From positions 1,612,001 through 1,676,000 of the forward strand of contig NZ_CP032514.1 of the NCBI RefSeq assembly GCF_003606385.1: a DNA stretch of 64,000 bases, in the 5' to 3' direction. The DNA comes from Actinomyces lilanjuaniae (lineage in GTDB: Bacteria > Actinomycetota > Actinomycetes > Actinomycetales > Actinomycetaceae). A program made the translations under genes and the position numbers. Shown here one piece after another: positions 19,648 to 29,768 of this stretch. Each line of letters starts with the position of its first letter. Positions within the stretch are counted from its first letter, which is position 1. The notes below the pieces were generated by a model. The model was given only the letters and a program-made list of their open reading frames with translations. It searched no databases and had not been told where the DNA came from.

Positions 19648-22266
19648 TCACACCGCGCGAGCCACCCGCTGACGCACCAGGTACACCGCCTCGATACCGC
19701 CCACGGCAAGCGCCGCCATGGCTGCGGTCACCCACCACACGCCCGGCTGGGGCCAGCTCAGGAGGAAGAAGGCACGTACCGCAGGCAGGACCACCCCCAG
19801 GACCGCCGCCACGCCCATGAGGAGCACCAGACCCAGCCGCCACCCCAGCAGCGGGCGGGCCGTCAGCGTCAGCAGCCACAGCCCGGAGGCAACCAGCACC
19901 AGCGTGACCCCGGTGGTCACCTGCGCCTCAGGAGCACCGGTCAGCGTCAACCAGGTCCAGGTCAGCAGCGTCACGGTGCCCGCCACCAGCCCCGCCGGAA
20001 CCGCCAGAGTGAGGACCCGCCCCAGGAAGCCCGGCCGGTAACGCTGGTGGCTGGGTGCCAGGGCCAGGACAAAGGCAGGGACCCCGATCGTCAGTGAGGA
20101 GACGATCGTCAGCTGGCGCGGGGCAAAGGGGTAGGAGATCGCCAGCGCTGAGACCACCACCGCTATGAGCGAGGCGTAGACGGTCTTGGCCAGGAACAAG
20201 GAGGCGATGCGCTCAGTGTTGGCCATGACGCGCCGCCCCTGGGCCACGACTCCCGGAAGCGCGGAGAACTCCCCGGACAGCAGCACCAGGCGGGCCACCG
20301 CCCTGGTCGCTGGTGCCCCGTTGCCCATGGCGATGCCCAGGTCGGCCTCCTTCAGCGCCAGGGCGTCGTTGACACCGTCACCGGTCATGGCCACGACGTG
20401 CCCGCGCGACCTCAGCGCCCGCACCAGGGAGCGCTTCTGCTCCGGAGTCACCCGTCCCAAGACGGTGACCGGCTCCACCAGCTGCGCCAGGTGACCCAGG
20501 TCCTCCGCAGAGTCCTGGCCGTCCTGGGCACCCGGGTCCTGGCCGGCACCCGTTACCTCCGGCAGGTCCCGGGCGTCCACGGCGACCAGCTCTTCTCCGC
20601 CTGGTCCCCTCACCCCGGCTCTACGGGCCACCGCAGCCACCGTGGCCGGGCTGTCACCAGAGATGACCTTGACCTCCACGCCCTGATCCCGGAAGTACTC
20701 CAAGGTCTGGGCGGCATCAGGGCGGACCTCCTCCGACAGGACGACCAGCGCGCGCGGGCACAGGCCCGCAGGCAGCGCCGGCTCCTGACCGGGCACGCCG
20801 GGCTGATCACCCCACAGGTGAGGGCTGGAGGCCAGGGCCAGCACACGGGCCCCGGTCGTCGCTGCCTGGCGGACCTGCTGACGCACCTGCTCCACCAGTG
20901 GTCCCGGGGAGTCCACCTGGGCTGCGTCCAGGAGGATCTCCGGAGCACCCAGGACCCAGGTCGTCCCCTCCTCCCGCAGAGCCGACCACTTCCGTCGTGA
21001 GGAGAAGGGCACCTGGGCCTGGGGACGGGCAGCCCGTGCGACCTCCAGACCCCGGGGTCCCAGCAGCTCGGGCCTGCTGAGGCCTTCGCTGATGGCGGTG
21101 GCGCTGGCGTTGGGGTCCTCTCCCCCGCTGAGCCGGGCCAGGACCGCCAGAACCTCGGCAGCGGGCTCGTGCACCTCAGACCTGGGGGCGCCAAGGTCGT
21201 GGAGGTCGCAGACCTGCTCCAGGCGGATCCGCCCGGTCGTGATGGTGCCAGTCTTGTCCAGGCACAGGGTGTCGACCCGGGCCAGGACCTCCACCGCTGG
21301 CAGCTCTTGAACCAGGACGCTGCGGCGGGCCAGGGCCAGGGCAGCGGTGGCAAAGTTCACCGAGGTCAGCAGCACCAGGCCCTGAGGCACCATACCGACT
21401 ACTCCCGCGACCGCAGGAACCACTGCCGCGCTCCAGGATCCGGAGGAAAGGGCATGGGCGAGACCTCCCTCCTCCCCGCGCAGCTGGGACCACGCCAGCA
21501 GCAGGGCCACAGGCACGATCACCCAGGAGATCCATCCCAGTACCCGGTTGGTGCCCGCCTGGAGCTCGCTGACAGCCACGGAGTACCGGCGTGCCTCACG
21601 GGCCAGACGGTGGGCGTAGGCGTCGGCCCCCACCGCCGTGGCCCGGAACAGGCCGGTCCCGGCAGTCACCGTGGTTCCCGACATGACCCGGTCCCCGGTG
21701 GCCGGGCGCACCGCAGCGGACTCACCGGTAAGGATGGACTCGTCGATCTCCAGACCCTCGCAGGACAGCACGGTGCCGTCGGCAGGGACCTGCTCTCCCG
21801 ACCGCAGCCGCACGACGTCGTCGAGGACGACCTGCGCGACGGGCACCTCCTGCTGCTCGCCATCGCGCACCACCGTGGTGTGGGGAGTCTCCAGCACGGC
21901 AAGCCGGTCCAGCGCGCGCTTGGCCCGGATCTCCGCGACGGTCCCGGTGCTCGTGTTGAGCAGGAGCACGATCCCGAACAGGGCGTCTGCCCAGTGGCCG
22001 AAGACGAGGACCAGGACCAGTGCCACCCCCAGGATCGCGTTGAAGACGGTGAAGAGGTTGGCGCGCAGGATCTGGGCCACGCTGCGGGAGGTCTTCTCCT
22101 CGTAGGCGTTGGTCAGGCCGCGACGGACCCTGTCGGAGACCTCAGCGGCGCTCAGTCCCTGTGCGCCCGTCATGGTGGAGGCGCCGGCACCCACACCGGG
22201 GCCCGCAGCCGCATTGTCGCGCGCCGTGGTGGCGGAGGGTCCTGGCCCGGCCGCCCTGGAAGTCAC
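19648..22266 (-). CDS. HAD-type P-type cation ATPase, CtpE-like
   Basis: This 872-residue membrane pump couples ATP hydrolysis to cation transport. All P-type motifs are present: TGES (actuator domain, ILTGESAAVR), the phosphorylation site DKTGTITTG, and TGDGVNDALALKEADLGIAMG in the hinge. The membrane helix before the phosphorylation domain has MVPQGL, where calcium pumps have PEGL. There is no N-terminal metal-binding domain, so it resembles mycobacterial CtpE (linked to calcium) rather than a copper pump. The GTG start overlaps the terC stop by 4 bp, so it is probably co-transcribed with terC. Ten or so membrane segments are expected; the C-terminus holds several. Confidence 0.88.
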   Translation of the reverse strand: MTSRAAGPGPSATTARDNAAAGPGVGAGASTMTGAQGLSAAEVSDRVRRGLTNAYEEKTSRSVAQILRANLFTVFNAILGVALVLVLVFGHWADALFGIVLLLNTSTGTVAEIRAKRALDRLAVLETPHTTVVRDGEQQEVPVAQVVLDDVVRLRSGEQVPADGTVLSCEGLEIDESILTGESAAVRPATGDRVMSGTTVTAGTGLFRATAVGADAYAHRLAREARRYSVAVSELQAGTNRVLGWISWVIVPVALLLAWSQLRGEEGGLAHALSSGSWSAAVVPAVAGVVGMVPQGLVLLTSVNFATAALALARRSVLVQELPAVEVLARVDTLCLDKTGTITTGRIRLEQVCDLHDLGAPRSEVHEPAAEVLAVLARLSGGEDPNASATAISEGLSRPELLGPRGLEVARAARPQAQVPFSSRRKWSALREEGTTWVLGAPEILLDAAQVDSPGPLVEQVRQQVRQAATTGARVLALASSPHLWGDQPGVPGQEPALPAGLCPRALVVLSEEVRPDAAQTLEYFRDQGVEVKVISGDSPATVAAVARRAGVRGPGGEELVAVDARDLPEVTGAGQDPGAQDGQDSAEDLGHLAQLVEPVTVLGRVTPEQKRSLVRALRSRGHVVAMTGDGVNDALALKEADLGIAMGNGAPATRAVARLVLLSGEFSALPGVVAQGRRVMANTERIASLFLAKTVYASLIAVVVSALAISYPFAPRQLTIVSSLTIGVPAFVLALAPSHQRYRPGFLGRVLTLAVPAGLVAGTVTLLTWTWLTLTGAPEAQVTTGVTLVLVASGLWLLTLTARPLLGWRLGLVLLMGVAAVLGVVLPAVRAFFLLSWPQPGVWWVTAAMAALAVGGIEAVYLVRQRVARAV

Positions 22267-23381
22267 TGCGCGCTCCTGGCGCTCTGGGCGCGACTGGTCG
22301 CCTCCGCTGGGGCGGCTGGGTCGGCGGTGCGCGAGGCCTGCCGGTGGTCCAGGTTGTCCTGCTGGGTCGGGGAAGTCGTGGCCTGGACCTGCCTGGAGTC
22401 GGTACGAGACCGGACGGCGGAGGCGACCACGGTGACCAGGACGGCGACGACGATGACCCCCAGGGACACCTGGATGCTGGGCTCGGGCACGACGTCCACC
22501 TCCCGTCCGCCGTTGATGAAGGGCACCTCGTTTGTGTGCAGCGCGTGCACGATCAGCTTGAGGCCGATGAAGCCCAGGATGGCGGCCAGGCCGTAGTGGA
22601 GGTAGGCCAGGCGGTCCAGGAGGCCGTCGATGAGGAAGTAGAGCTGGCGCAGACCCAGGAGCGAGAAGGCGTTGGCGGCGAAGACCAGGTAGGGCTGCCT
22701 GGTCAGGGAGTAGATAGCGGGGATCGAGTCCACCGCGAACATGACGTCAGCGGTCCCGATAGCGATGATGCACAGCATCATGGGGGTGATCATGGTGCGT
22801 CCGGCGTGACGGTGGACTACCTTACCGCCCACAAAGCCGTCGGTCATGGGTACCACCCGGGCCACGGCCCGCACGAACCCGCTGGGCCGGTACTCCTCAG
22901 TGGCCGAGGAGTCCTCCGGGTCCTCCACGCCCTCGCGGGCCTGGGAGACAGCCGTCCACAGGAGCCAGGCGCCGAAGAAGTAGAAGACCCAGGAGAAGTT
23001 CTCGATGAGCGCGGCCCCGGCCAGGATGAACACCAGTCGCAGTACCAGGGCGATGACGATACCTGCCAGGAGTACCTCCTGCTGGTACCTGCGGGGGACC
23101 CGGAAGGAGGAGATCATGATGACAAAGACGAAGAGGTTGTCGATACTGAGCGCCTTCTCGGTGATGTAGCCCGCGAAGTACTCCGTGCCGTAGTCACCTC
23201 CCCATACGGCCCACACCACCAGGCCGAAGACCAGGGCCATGGCGATGTAGGCCACTGACCACCGGGCAGCCTCCCCTATCGTGGGCTCGTGAGGGGTACG
23301 CACGTGACCGACGATGTCGATCGCGATCATGACGAGAATGACGGCTCCCAGAGCCAGCCACCCAAGAGCGTGGACATCCAC
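22263..23381 (-). CDS. TerC family integral membrane protein
   Basis: TerC/Alx-type proteins are membrane proteins implicated in metal, notably manganese, export. The 372-residue protein has about nine hydrophobic segments. Family motifs include LSIDNLFVFVIM and the second acidic motif AVDSIPAIYSLTRQPYLVFAANAFSLLGLRQLYFL (quoted in parts: AVDSIPAI, ANAFSLLGLRQLYFL). The acidic residues in both are the proposed metal ligands. The frame remains open upstream to 23582, but the GTG at 23381 follows GGAGG with 8-nt spacing and avoids translating the likely riboswitch. The gene overlaps the downstream P-type ATPase. Confidence 0.9.
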   Translation of the reverse strand: MDVHALGWLALGAVILVMIAIDIVGHVRTPHEPTIGEAARWSVAYIAMALVFGLVVWAVWGGDYGTEYFAGYITEKALSIDNLFVFVIMISSFRVPRRYQQEVLLAGIVIALVLRLVFILAGAALIENFSWVFYFFGAWLLWTAVSQAREGVEDPEDSSATEEYRPSGFVRAVARVVPMTDGFVGGKVVHRHAGRTMITPMMLCIIAIGTADVMFAVDSIPAIYSLTRQPYLVFAANAFSLLGLRQLYFLIDGLLDRLAYLHYGLAAILGFIGLKLIVHALHTNEVPFINGGREVDVVPEPSIQVSLGVIVVAVLVTVVASAVRSRTDSRQVQATTSPTQQDNLDHRQASRTADPAAPAEATSRAQSARSAQ

Positions 23382-23450
23382 AGAATGCACCTCCGGTACG
23401 GATCGGGTACCAGAGGTCTCCTCCCGCCTCACTAGGGACAGCGTGCCCCC

Positions 23451-23530
23451 GGGGAGGCCTGCGACGCCGGGGCCGGGACCTGATCCGATCGCCCGTGGTG
23501 ACGACGTCGCCGTTAGTGGGAGTACTCCCC
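23451..23530 (-). promoter_or_regulatory. Probable yybP-ykoY manganese riboswitch
   Basis: The terC leader, read on the minus strand, begins GGGGAGUACUCCC and closes with CCUCCCC, so GGGGAG at 23525-23530 pairs with CUCCCC at 23451-23456 (outer helix P1). The GGGGAGUA start and an internal GUCGUCA-like element are hallmarks of this riboswitch class, and terC genes are its commonest targets. The element ends about 70 nt before the chosen GTG. A possible -10, TAGACT, lies just upstream near 23550. The identification is by eye. Confidence 0.6.
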
Positions 23531-23667
23531 TCCGCATGGTTTTGCCGTAGTCTAGCCGCCGTCTCCTCGATGTACCCGCCACCGTGGGGACAGGGAGTGT
23601 GGGGTGAACGACGCCGAGGTGTCCTGTGCCGCACGCGCGGGCACCTCACGCGAGGCCCACAGGCAGT

Positions 23668-23699
23668 GAGGCCGGGATGAGGCCGGGATGAAGCCGGGA
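23668..23699. repeat. Short 11-bp tandem repeat
   Basis: Three imperfect copies of TGAGGCCGGGA lie between the arcA stop and the terC leader. No function is evident. Confidence 0.6.
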
Positions 23700-23726
23700 G
23701 ACCGCAGCCAGCCCCACGCATGCCGC

Positions 23727-24980
23727 TCAGTAGACCGGGTCGCGGTCGATAGGGCAGGTCATGCAGTGGCTGCCACCACGTCCACGACCGAGCTCGGAGG
23801 AAGGGACCTCCAGGACCTCGATACCGGCGGCTCGCAAGTTGGCGTTGACAGAGTAGTTGCGGTCATAGGCCACCACCACGCCCGGGGAGAGGGCCACGAC
23901 ATTGTTGCCGTCGTTCCACTGCTCGCACTCTGCGCCGTAGCGGCCTGCAGTAGAGGTGACCGGCTGCAGGTGGACGCCCAGCGCCTGGGAGACTGTACCC
24001 ACGAAGTCCCCGCCGTCGTGGGTGACCCGGATGCCGCCGCGCTGGGAGTCGTCGGGACGCAGGGAGAAGACCTCCATCTCCCTGACCACGGGCTCGTAGA
24101 TGTTGACCACCTCCTCCGAGCACAGCGTGAACACGGTGTCCAGGTGCATGGCGGCGCGCTCCTTGGGCATGCGGGCGGCGATGACGCGCTGCGCCGAGCC
24201 GGCCTGGAACAGCGAGCTGGCGATCCGACTGACCGCCTGGAAGGTGGAGCGCTCTCCCATTCCGACCAGGACAACCCCCTTGCCGACCGGCATGATGTCT
24301 CCGCCCTCGATAAAGGTGTAGCCCGTGTCCTCGTCCAGCGTGTTCAGCCAGGTGCGGTAGGTGTAGTCGAACAGCGGGTGGAACCTGTAGACCGCGGCCA
24401 GCAGGAGCACCTCGCGCTGGCGGGCCTCCCAGAACATGGAAGACAGCTCCACGCCGTCATAGATCCACGCCGAGTTGTCCCGCGTGAACAGGGTGTTGGG
24501 CAAGGGAGCGATCAGCAGCTCAGGGTCGTCGCTGTTGACGTGGTAGGGGTCGATGCACGTACCGAACACGTCGGAGGGAACCTGGTCGGACACCAGCCCG
24601 CCGATGAGCAGGTCGGCGAGCTGGTCGGAGGGCATCTCCTCCATCCAGGCCCGCAGGTCCTCGGCCACCCCGACCCCCATAGCAGCGTGGTTGACCCTAC
24701 GGTCCAGTACGAAGGCCCGTCCCTCGGGGATGTCCAGGACGTCGGAAAGCAGGTCGTGCAGCTCCAGGACCTCCACGCCCCGCTCACGCATGAGGCTGAC
24801 GAACAGGTCGTGGTCGCGCTGGGCCCTGGGCACGTCCAGGACGTCGTCGAAGAGCAGGTCGTGGCAGTTGGTCGGGGTCAGGTGCTCATGGGCACGGCCC
24901 GGCCGACACACCATGACGCGTCTGAGCGTGCCGACTTCGGACCAGACTCCGTGGCTGACGGTAGTTGCAGCAGTCGCCAT
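23727..24980 (-). CDS. arcA: Arginine deiminase
   Basis: The cytoplasmic enzyme hydrolyses arginine to citrulline and ammonia, the first step of the ADI pathway that yields ATP and alkali. The 417-residue protein has the family motifs [19 protein letters not shown] (substrate-binding E/D), MHLDTVFT and the catalytic cysteine near the C-terminus in [11 protein letters not shown]. It starts at ATG 24980 after GAGGGAG. The likely arginine/ornithine antiporter gene lies upstream on the same strand. Ornithine carbamoyltransferase and carbamate kinase genes are not in the window, so the pathway must be completed elsewhere. A short tandem repeat sits in its leader. Confidence 0.95.
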   Translation of the reverse strand: MATAATTVSHGVWSEVGTLRRVMVCRPGRAHEHLTPTNCHDLLFDDVLDVPRAQRDHDLFVSLMRERGVEVLELHDLLSDVLDIPEGRAFVLDRRVNHAAMGVGVAEDLRAWMEEMPSDQLADLLIGGLVSDQVPSDVFGTCIDPYHVNSDDPELLIAPLPNTLFTRDNSAWIYDGVELSSMFWEARQREVLLLAAVYRFHPLFDYTYRTWLNTLDEDTGYTFIEGGDIMPVGKGVVLVGMGERSTFQAVSRIASSLFQAGSAQRVIAARMPKERAAMHLDTVFTLCSEEVVNIYEPVVREMEVFSLRPDDSQRGGIRVTHDGGDFVGTVSQALGVHLQPVTSTAGRYGAECEQWNDGNNVVALSPGVVVAYDRNYSVNANLRAAGIEVLEVPSSELGRGRGGSHCMTCPIDRDPVY

Positions 24981-25022
24981 GATTCTCCCTCTCGGTTCTT
25001 GTCTGTTGGCTAGCAGCGGTCA

Positions 25023-25061
25023 GCGTCTGTGTCTGTCTGTGTCTGTCTGTGTCTGTCTGTG
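25023..25061. repeat. Microsatellite GTCTGTCTGT upstream of arcA
   Basis: About three and a half copies of a 10-bp unit (GTGTCTGTCT) occur 43-81 bp upstream of the arcA ATG. Nothing comparable occurs elsewhere in the window. Its position, between arcD and arcA, is the leader or promoter of arcA. Confidence 0.85.
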
Positions 25062-25183
25062 GCGTCTTCGTGCACTCCCGGGACCGTGACTCGGCAACCG
25101 TGGCTCAGCGGCCCCCGCACCTGCGCGTCCTCTCCCGGTACCCCGGCACCAGGGTCGGCTCCCCCGCACAACTCACAGGCACC

Positions 25184-26641
25184 TCACAAGGACAGGGTCC
25201 CGCGAGCCAGGCCGTAGACCGCGTAGGCCGACGCCGCCACCAGGACGGCCACCAGGACCTGTTCCGCCCGGGTCAGGACAGGTGCCCCGCGCTCACGACG
25301 CGCCACGACGAAGAAGGGCAGGCCGACAACGTAGAAGATCGCGGTGTACAACAGGTAGACCGGGCCGGCGGCGTAGAGGAGCCACACCCCGTACAGGGTT
25401 CCGCCCAGCCCGACGAGCAGGTCCCTCCAGGCCCCGTTCCCGGCCCGCCTCGCCCGCAACGCCACCATGACCTGGTACAAGGCGGAGAGCAGGTAGGGCA
25501 GCAGGATGAGCGAGGAGGCCAGAAGAATAAGGGTGGTGTAGGTGGAGGCGTTGAAGTAGGTCCACACCAGGAAGAGCTGGACCAGCCCCATGGTCAGCCA
25601 CAGGGCTGCAGCAGGCACGCCCTTGCTGCTCTCCCGGCCGAAGATCCTGGGCATGAGGCCCTCCTGGGCCGGGACTCGGACGATCTCGGCGCACATGAGG
25701 AACCAGGACAGCAGCGCCCCGACCAGGGAGACGACCAGGCCCAGGGCGATGAGCCGTGCGCCCCAGGGACCGACAGCCGCCTCCAGCACCCCGGCCAGGG
25801 AGGGATCGCCCAGGGCGGCCAGCTCAGTACGTGGCATGATCCCGTAGGACAGGATGTTGATGGCCAGCAGAAGCGCCAGCACGGAGACGAAGCCGAGGAT
25901 GGTAGCCCGCCCCACGTCGGTGCGGGAGCGGGCGCGCTCAGAAAAGACAGAGGCCCCCTCCACGCCGATGAACACCCACACGGTGACCAGCATCATGCCC
26001 CGGACCTGGCTCAGCACTGAGCCCAGAGAGGGGTCGGCGGCACCCCAGAAGTCCTGGGTGAAGACGTCAAGCCGGAAGGCAAACACACCGATGACGACAA
26101 AGACGACCAGGGGCAAGACCTTGCCGACCGTCACGACCGCGTTCACGATCGATGCCTCACGTATTCCCCGCAGAATGAGCACGTGGAACAACCACATAAC
26201 GACAGAGGCAATAATAATGGCCTGCGCCGTGTTTCCGTCCCCGAAACCTGGAAAAAAGACACCGAGGGACGCCATGAGCAGGACCAGATAGCCGACGTTT
26301 CCGATCCACGCCGAGACCCAGTACCCCCACGCCGAGGAGAACCCCACCAGGTTGCCGAATCCGGCCCTGGCGTACCCGTAGATCCCGGCGTCAATGTCCG
26401 GCCTGCTCAGCGCCAGGCGCTGGAAGACGAAGGCCAGCATGAGCATGCCGACCCCGGTGACGACCCAGCCCATGACAAGGGGTCCCGGGGCGGCCGCACT
26501 GGCCATCTGCTGGGGCAGGCCAAAGATCCCGCCCCCGATCATCGACCCGACGACCAGCGCCGTCAGCGCCGTCAAAGGAACCTTCTGGGCGGGGGAACGG
26601 CTCTCCGCGGCAGAAGACTCCTGCGTACTGTGTGGGCTCAT
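25184..26641 (-). CDS. arcD: Arginine/ornithine antiporter, APC superfamily
   Basis: This 485-residue protein is an amino acid transporter with about 12-13 membrane segments. LTALVVGSMIGGGIFGLPQ in the first helix is the glycine-rich signature of the basic amino acid/polyamine antiporter group, and IGVEGASVFSERAR is typical of ArcD-type members. Its position directly ahead of arcA supports arginine-for-ornithine exchange, although specificity is inferred from context. The first 20 residues are hydrophilic. An AT-rich region lies upstream. Confidence 0.88.
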   Translation of the reverse strand: MSPHSTQESSAAESRSPAQKVPLTALTALVVGSMIGGGIFGLPQQMASAAAPGPLVMGWVVTGVGMLMLAFVFQRLALSRPDIDAGIYGYARAGFGNLVGFSSAWGYWVSAWIGNVGYLVLLMASLGVFFPGFGDGNTAQAIIIASVVMWLFHVLILRGIREASIVNAVVTVGKVLPLVVFVVIGVFAFRLDVFTQDFWGAADPSLGSVLSQVRGMMLVTVWVFIGVEGASVFSERARSRTDVGRATILGFVSVLALLLAINILSYGIMPRTELAALGDPSLAGVLEAAVGPWGARLIALGLVVSLVGALLSWFLMCAEIVRVPAQEGLMPRIFGRESSKGVPAAALWLTMGLVQLFLVWTYFNASTYTTLILLASSLILLPYLLSALYQVMVALRARRAGNGAWRDLLVGLGGTLYGVWLLYAAGPVYLLYTAIFYVVGLPFFVVARRERGAPVLTRAEQVLVAVLVAASAYAVYGLARGTLSL

Positions 26642-26852
26642 GCGCGCTTCCGCTCCTCTACCAGTCTCGACCTCGACCCGGCAACCGTGTGGCAGAAATC
26701 ATTGTAGGGAGAGAACCACGGAAAAGCAACGCAACACAATCATGAATATAGAACCACGACAACGAATACTATGATGAATAGTTCCGGGATACTACATTTA
26801 TTTCTAGTGCTGCCGGACCGCGCCGCAATCGCCCGACGCCTTCTGGTACGCG
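26642..26852 (-). promoter_or_regulatory. AT-rich upstream region of arcD
   Basis: The 211 bp between the arcD start and the uvrB stop hold the most AT-rich stretch in the window (about 26695-26810), which suits a promoter for arcD transcribed toward lower coordinates. Half-sites such as TGAATA and GAATA occur near 26750-26780 and could be regulator-binding (ArgR-like), but no clean palindrome is visible. Confidence 0.4.
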
Positions 26853-28949
26853 CTACTGCGCCGCGCGCATGGATCGCAGCTCCTTCTTGAGGTCTTGCAC
26901 CTCGTCGCGCAACCGTGCCGCCAGCTCAAAGTGGAGGTCCTGGGCAGCAGCGTGCATCTGCTCGGTCAGCTCAGCGATCAGGGCCTCCAGGTCCTGCTGG
27001 GCGCTGCCAGCCAGCCGCTCGCGCACAGTCGCCTCCGCCGCCTTCTTACGACGGGTACGCACCTGAGCCTCCTCGTGACCGCGGTACCCCCCGGCGAGGA
27101 GCTCGGCGGTGTCGACGTCCTCACGCGCCAGCATGTCGGTCACGTCGGCAATCCGCTTGCGCAGGGGCTGGGGGTCAATCCCGTGCTCGGTGTTGTAGGC
27201 CAGCTGCTTGGCCCGCCGCCTCTCCGTCTCCTCGATAGCCTCAGCCATAGAGGGGGTGATGTGGTCGGCGTACATGTGGACCTCACCGGAGACGTTGCGG
27301 GCAGCGCGCCCGATAGTCTGGATGAGGGAGCGGGTCGAGCGCAGGAATCCTTCCTTGTCAGCGTCCAGGATGGAGACCAGGGAGACCTCCGGCAGGTCCA
27401 GACCCTCACGCAGCAGGTTGATGCCTACTAGGACGTCAAAACTGCCCAGCCGCAGCTCGCGCAGCAGCTCGACACGGCGCAGGGTGTCCACGTCAGAGTG
27501 GAGGTACTCCACCCGCACACCCCGCTCCGCCAGGTAGGTGGTCAGGTCTTCTGCCATCCGCTTGGTCAGGGTGGTGACCAGGACCCGCTGGTCCTGCTCG
27601 GTACGCTGACGCACCTGCTCCAGCAGGTCGTCGATCTGGCCCTGGGTGGGCCTGACCACCACCTTGGGGTCCACCAGGCCAGTCGGTCGGATGATCTGCT
27701 CGACGACACCGTCGGACAGGTCCATCTCATAGTCTCCAGGAGTTGCCGACAGGTAGACGGTCTGACCGATGCGCTCACTGAACTCGTCAAAGGTGAGAGG
27801 CCTGTTGTCCAGTGCGGAGGGTAGGCGGAAGCCGTGGTCAACCAGCGTGCGCTTGCGGGAGGCATCGCCCTCGAACATGCCGCCGATCTGGGGGACGGTC
27901 ACGTGGGACTCGTCGATGACGAGCAGGAAGTCCTCAGGAAAGTAGTCCAGCAGCGTGTTGGGCGGGGTACCCACCTCGCGCCCGTCGATGTGCAGGGAGT
28001 AGTTCTCCACCCCCGAGCAGGTCCCGATCTGCTGAAGCATCTCCAGGTCGTAGGTAGTGCGCATCCGCAGGCGCTGGGCCTCCAGGAGGCGCCCGTCACG
28101 CTCCAGCTCGGCCAGACGCTGGGCCAGCTCGGCCTCAATACCCTGGATCGCCTGCTCCATGCGCTCCGGCCCGGCGACGTAGTGAGAGGCGGGGAAGACG
28201 AAGACCTGGTCGGCGGTGTCGATGACATCACCGGTGACCGGGTGCAGGGTGGCCAGGGCCTCGATCTCGTCACCAAAGAGCTCGATACGGATAGCCAGTT
28301 CCTCGTACATGGGGATGATCTCCACCGTGTCGCCCCGGACCCTGAAGGTGCCACGGGTGAAGTCCGTGTCGTTGCGGGTGTACTGCATGGACACGAAGCG
28401 GCGCAGCAGGTCGTCACGGTCCACCCGGTCCCCCACGGCCAGGGGGGTCATGCGGTCCACGTACTCCTGGGGCGTACCCAGGCCGTAGATGCACGACACC
28501 GAGGAGACCACGACGACATCACGGCGGGTGAGCAGGGAGTTGGTGGCGGAGTGGCGCAGGCGCTCCACCTCGTCGTTGATGGAGGAGTCCTTTTCGATGA
28601 AGGTGTCCGTCTGGGGGACATAGGCTTCCGGCTGGTAGTAGTCGTAGTAGGAGACGAAGTACTCCACCGCGTTGCCCGGCAGCAGCTCACGGAACTCTGC
28701 GGCCATCTGGGCGGCCAGGGTCTTGTTGGGCTCCAGCACGAGCGTGGGGCGCTGGACCTTCTCCACCAGCCAGGCCGCCGTCGCGGACTTGCCAGTACCG
28801 GTGGCCCCCAGCAGCACGATGTCCTTCTCGCCGGCCTCCAGGCGCCGAGCCAGCTCAGCGATGGCGGTGGGCTGGTCGCCGCTGGGTGTGTAGGGGCTGA
28901 CGACCTCGAAGGGCTTGACGGCACGGTGCAGGTCAGTGACAGGACGCAT
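26853..28949 (-). CDS. uvrB: Excinuclease ABC subunit B
   Basis: UvrB is the helicase-like damage verifier of nucleotide excision repair. The 698-residue protein has Walker [14 protein letters not shown], the beta-hairpin region [24 protein letters not shown] box as [11 protein letters not shown], helicase motif [12 protein letters not shown], and a C-terminal UVR motif ([20 protein letters not shown]). The frame runs open to 29363, but the ATG at 28949 ([18 protein letters not shown]) fits family N-termini and the upstream part overlaps coaE. coaE lies 34 bp upstream on the same strand. Confidence 0.97.
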   Translation of the reverse strand: MRPVTDLHRAVKPFEVVSPYTPSGDQPTAIAELARRLEAGEKDIVLLGATGTGKSATAAWLVEKVQRPTLVLEPNKTLAAQMAAEFRELLPGNAVEYFVSYYDYYQPEAYVPQTDTFIEKDSSINDEVERLRHSATNSLLTRRDVVVVSSVSCIYGLGTPQEYVDRMTPLAVGDRVDRDDLLRRFVSMQYTRNDTDFTRGTFRVRGDTVEIIPMYEELAIRIELFGDEIEALATLHPVTGDVIDTADQVFVFPASHYVAGPERMEQAIQGIEAELAQRLAELERDGRLLEAQRLRMRTTYDLEMLQQIGTCSGVENYSLHIDGREVGTPPNTLLDYFPEDFLLVIDESHVTVPQIGGMFEGDASRKRTLVDHGFRLPSALDNRPLTFDEFSERIGQTVYLSATPGDYEMDLSDGVVEQIIRPTGLVDPKVVVRPTQGQIDDLLEQVRQRTEQDQRVLVTTLTKRMAEDLTTYLAERGVRVEYLHSDVDTLRRVELLRELRLGSFDVLVGINLLREGLDLPEVSLVSILDADKEGFLRSTRSLIQTIGRAARNVSGEVHMYADHITPSMAEAIEETERRRAKQLAYNTEHGIDPQPLRKRIADVTDMLAREDVDTAELLAGGYRGHEEAQVRTRRKKAAEATVRERLAGSAQQDLEALIAELTEQMHAAAQDLHFELAARLRDEVQDLKKELRSMRAAQ

Positions 28950-28983
28950 GCTCCCAAGGCTACGCGAGTGCCGCGACAGCAGG

Positions 28984-29610
28984 TCAGGGGGCCAGCTGCT
29001 CCTCCCACAGGGAGTCAACCTCAACGACCAGGTCCTCCAGCGTGGCGGAGTTGAGCAGGACCACGTCGGCCACGGCCCGCCGCTCAGCATCGGTCGCCTG
29101 GGAAGCGATGCGGGCCATCGCCTGCTCGGCCCCCAGTCCACGCTCGGCCAGCCGCTCCAGGCGCGTGTCCAGGTCAGCCTCCACCACGACGACGAGGTCA
29201 AACATGTCCTGCATCTGACCCTCGACAAGCAGGGGCACATCATAGACGGCCACCTGTCCCGCAGGTACCCCCTCCAGACGTGCCCAGGCCTCGGCAGCGA
29301 TGAGCGGCAGCAGGATCTCCTCCAGCCTCGCACGTCGCAGCTCGTCAGCAAAGACCACCTCACCCAGCGCCGAACGGTCTAGCGTCCCGTCCGCGGTCAG
29401 TACATCTGGGCCGAACTCCGCAACCACCTCCTCCAGGCCGTGTGTTCCCGGCTCCACTACGTCACGGGCGATGTCATCGGCCCTGACCACTGTGGCACCG
29501 TGCCCGGCCAGGAGATCGGCCACCGTGGACTTACCGGTGCCGATCCCCCCGGTCAGGCCGACACGCAGCGCTCTTCCCGGCGGGTGAGGAGGACGGGTAC
29601 CACGAGCCAT
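28984..29610 (-). CDS. coaE: Dephospho-CoA kinase
   Basis: The enzyme phosphorylates dephospho-CoA in the last step of coenzyme A synthesis. The 208-residue protein carries the P-loop [12 protein letters not shown], then [11 protein letters not shown] and [12 protein letters not shown], all typical of CoaE. I chose the ATG at 29610 ([18 protein letters not shown]) because the frame upstream runs through the terminator of rpsA. It sits between rpsA and uvrB on the same strand, an order conserved in mycobacteria. Confidence 0.95.
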   Translation of the reverse strand: MARGTRPPHPPGRALRVGLTGGIGTGKSTVADLLAGHGATVVRADDIARDVVEPGTHGLEEVVAEFGPDVLTADGTLDRSALGEVVFADELRRARLEEILLPLIAAEAWARLEGVPAGQVAVYDVPLLVEGQMQDMFDLVVVVEADLDTRLERLAERGLGAEQAMARIASQATDAERRAVADVVLLNSATLEDLVVEVDSLWEEQLAP

Positions 29611-29684
29611 AGACCCATGATGCCCTCCACCAGGCTCCCGGTCAGCTACGGACCAAGATAAGCCGCAACCAGGCAGTACGAAAC

Positions 29685-29718
29685 GTGTGGGTCCCACCTG
29701 GTCGGGTGGGACCCACAC
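29685..29718 (-). terminator. Rho-independent-type terminator after rpsA
   Basis: A perfect 14-bp stem (GTGTGGGTCCCACC paired with GGTGGGACCCACAC) closes a 6-nt loop, 51 bp after the rpsA stop. Only short T runs follow on either strand (TTT on the minus side). Confidence 0.8.
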
Positions 29719-29768
29719 GCCTTTCACCAGCGGCCGAGAACGTCGGTGAGAACCTCGCAGCGCTAGTG

